Below the pieces are notes generated by a model. That model worked only from the letters and a program-made list of their open reading frames with translations, was not told the DNA's origin and made no database searches. The translations under genes and the position numbers were made by a program. Shown here one piece after another: positions 62,472 to 64,000 of a stretch of DNA of 64,000 nucleotides (the first letter of the stretch is position 1; every line of letters starts with the position of its first letter). The stretch is taken from contig NZ_CP014782.1 in NCBI RefSeq assembly GCF_002005305.1, positions 1,488,001-1,552,000 of the forward strand. The letters are read 5' to 3'. Source of the DNA: Shewanella psychrophila. Lineage in GTDB: Bacteria; Pseudomonadota; Gammaproteobacteria; Enterobacterales; Shewanellaceae.

Positions 62472-64000
62472 ATGGAGAAGTTATCCGGCGCCAGCATGGT
62501 TGTTCGATCTCTTATCGACGAAGGCGTGAAACATATATTTGGTTATCCAGGCGGATCTGTGCTGGATATCTATGATGCCCTTCACGAAAAATCAAAAATT
62601 GAACACATTCTAGTACGTCACGAACAAGCTGCCGTACATATGGCCGATGGTTATGCTCGTTCAACCGGCGATGTAGGCGTAGTACTGGTGACATCTGGCC
62701 CAGGTGCTACCAACACCATTACAGGTATCGCCACCGCTTATACAGATTCTATCCCACTGGTCATTATATCGGGTCAGGTGCCCAGTAACTTGATTGGTAA
62801 TGATGCATTCCAGGAATGTGACATGATCGGTATCTCACGCCCAGTGGTTAAACATAGCTTCCTGGTGACCGACGCTAAAGATATCCCTACTATCATCAAG
62901 AAGGCCTTCTTTATCGCTGCCAGTGGCCGCCCAGGTCCGGTTGTCGTCGATGTACCTAAAGATTGTATGAACCCTGAGATATTGTATGATTATGAATATC
63001 CTAAAGATATCAGCATGCGTTCTTATAATCCTACGACTTCGGGTCATAAAGGCCAAATCCGCCGCGGTTTACAAGCCCTACTAAAAGCCAAGAAGCCTGT
63101 ACTGTATGTGGGTGGCGGCGCCATCATTTCAGAATGTGACAAACAAATTCTAGCGCTATCAGAAAAGCTCAATATTCCGGTAGTCAGTACCCTAATGGGA
63201 CTCGGCGCCTTTCCGGCCAGCCATGATAACAGTCTGGGTATGCTAGGCATGCATGGTTGCTATGAAGCCAATATGGCGATGCATAATACCGATCTTATTT
63301 TCGGCATAGGTGTAAGATTCGATGATCGCACCACCAACAATGTCGAAAAGTATTGCCCTAACGCCACCATTCTACACATAGATATCGATCCATCATCTAT
63401 CTCTAAGACGATCAGAGTCGATATCCCCATAGTCGGTTCAGCCGATAGCATACTCGATGAAATGTTGGCGCAATTAGCTTCAAGCGGTGATACTAATGCC
63501 AATGAAGCCGCCATCGATTTTTGGTGGAGCGAGATCAATCAATGGCGTTCGCGCAAGAGCCTGGCCTATGACACCAGTCCAGATAAGATTAAACCCCAAC
63601 AAGTGATCGAAACACTGCATAAGCTCACCGATGGAGATGCCTATGTGGCATCGGACGTGGGTCAACACCAGATGTTTGCCGCACTCTATTACCCATTCGA
63701 CAAACCACGTCGCTGGATAAACTCCGGCGGACTGGGCACCATGGGCTTTGGACTCCCCGCCGCTATGGGCGTGAAATTTGCCCATCCCGATGCTACCGTG
63801 CTGTGCGTCACAGGTGACGGTTCCATTCAGATGAATATTCAAGAGCTGTCGACGGCTCTTCAATACGGTATCCCGGTCAAGATCATCAACCTGAATAACC
63901 GTTTCCTCGGCATGGTGAAACAGTGGCAAGATATGATCTATTCCGGTCGTCACTCACATTCTTATATGGATTCGGTGCCCGACTTTGCCAAAATTGCGGA
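62472..64000 (+). CDS. ilvI: Acetolactate synthase large subunit (5' part, runs off the window)
   Basis: Thiamine-diphosphate enzyme that makes acetolactate for valine, leucine and isoleucine synthesis. About 509 codons are present; the C-terminus lies beyond the window. It begins MEKLSGASMVVRSLIDEGVK, with the catalytic Glu in RHEQAAVHMADGYAR, the GPGATNTITGIATAY segment, FAD-domain residues (GIGVRFDDR) and the ThDP/Mg motif GDGSIQMNIQELSTA. GAGGG lies 8 bases before the ATG. The frame is open for about 60 codons upstream, but the family starts here. The pattern is closest to IlvI. Confidence 0.95.
   Translation, partial: MEKLSGASMVVRSLIDEGVKHIFGYPGGSVLDIYDALHEKSKIEHILVRHEQAAVHMADGYARSTGDVGVVLVTSGPGATNTITGIATAYTDSIPLVIISGQVPSNLIGNDAFQECDMIGISRPVVKHSFLVTDAKDIPTIIKKAFFIAASGRPGPVVVDVPKDCMNPEILYDYEYPKDISMRSYNPTTSGHKGQIRRGLQALLKAKKPVLYVGGGAIISECDKQILALSEKLNIPVVSTLMGLGAFPASHDNSLGMLGMHGCYEANMAMHNTDLIFGIGVRFDDRTTNNVEKYCPNATILHIDIDPSSISKTIRVDIPIVGSADSILDEMLAQLASSGDTNANEAAIDFWWSEINQWRSRKSLAYDTSPDKIKPQQVIETLHKLTDGDAYVASDVGQHQMFAALYYPFDKPRRWINSGGLGTMGFGLPAAMGVKFAHPDATVLCVTGDGSIQMNIQELSTALQYGIPVKIINLNNRFLGMVKQWQDMIYSGRHSHSYMDSVPDFAKIA

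Noticed and set aside
1..64000. CRISPR arrays, tRNA or rRNA genes, prophage
   Set aside because: No regularly spaced direct repeats with unique spacers, no cloverleaf or rRNA signatures and no phage structural genes were seen on either strand.

Overview
The window reads as a chromosomal segment of a marine gammaproteobacterium, most probably Shewanella. The evidence is the protein sequences and gene order: rne and rluC back to back, yceF divergent from a yceD-rpmF-plsX-fabH-fabD-fabG-acpP-fabF run, and a separate pabC-mltG-tmk-holB-pilZ-tatD run next to udk, apbC and metG. A 265-bp inverted-repeat element of a kind I remember from Shewanella genomes also points there. The species cannot be fixed by reading alone. 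I see no rRNA, tRNA, CRISPR array, prophage or complete insertion sequence.

Layout. 0.1-1.8 kb: rlmA and an unrecognised 271-aa protein. 1.8-7.9 kb: an AT-rich, gene-poor accessory stretch with two small secreted proteins, a strong orphan terminator, several small repeats and a large multidomain GH18 chitinase. Its central part (about 2.96-7.89 kb) is bracketed by a near-identical direct repeat. 7.9-12.4 kb: sbcB, cdd, a beta-hydroxyacid dehydrogenase, an acyl-CoA thioesterase and a small membrane protein. 12.5-18.9 kb: the type II fatty-acid and phospholipid initiation cluster (fabF, acpP, fabG, fabD, fabH, plsX) with rpmF and yceD, all on the minus strand. 19.3-23.5 kb: yceF, the inverted-repeat element, a PAS-GGDEF diguanylate cyclase, a HAD phosphatase and rluC.

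24.1-27.7 kb holds rne, which encodes RNase E with eight 28-residue Ala/Pro/Lys/Glu repeats in its C-terminal half. 27.8-36.5 kb: a SulP transporter, a fused MsrB-MsrA, a 2OG-Fe(II) oxygenase, the YlqF GTPase, a low-molecular-weight tyrosine phosphatase, a periplasmic ATP-dependent DNA ligase, dgkA, an outer-membrane protein and a 59-aa secreted peptide. 36.6-46.3 kb: a nucleoside-recognition (SpmA/SpmB-like) membrane protein, rsmF, then tatD-pilZ-holB-tmk-mltG-pabC (tightly overlapped), udk and apbC.

46.4-64.0 kb: metG, a mercaptopyruvate sulfurtransferase, YjaB- and YciI-type proteins, a coupled yegD-creA pair, a YbaK-type deacylase, an NfeD protease with slipin pair, trhO, a GST, a LysE exporter divergent from a MocR regulator with repeated ACAATT boxes, a Bcr/CflA drug exporter, and the 5' part of ilvI, which runs off the window.

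Most of the window is core metabolism: lipid synthesis, RNA processing and modification, replication, and cell-wall processing. The less ordinary material lies in the chitinase island, the inverted-repeat element upstream of the cyclase, the RNase E repeats, several short unlisted reading frames, and a few structured intergenic regions. I found no clear multi-gene system of a new kind.
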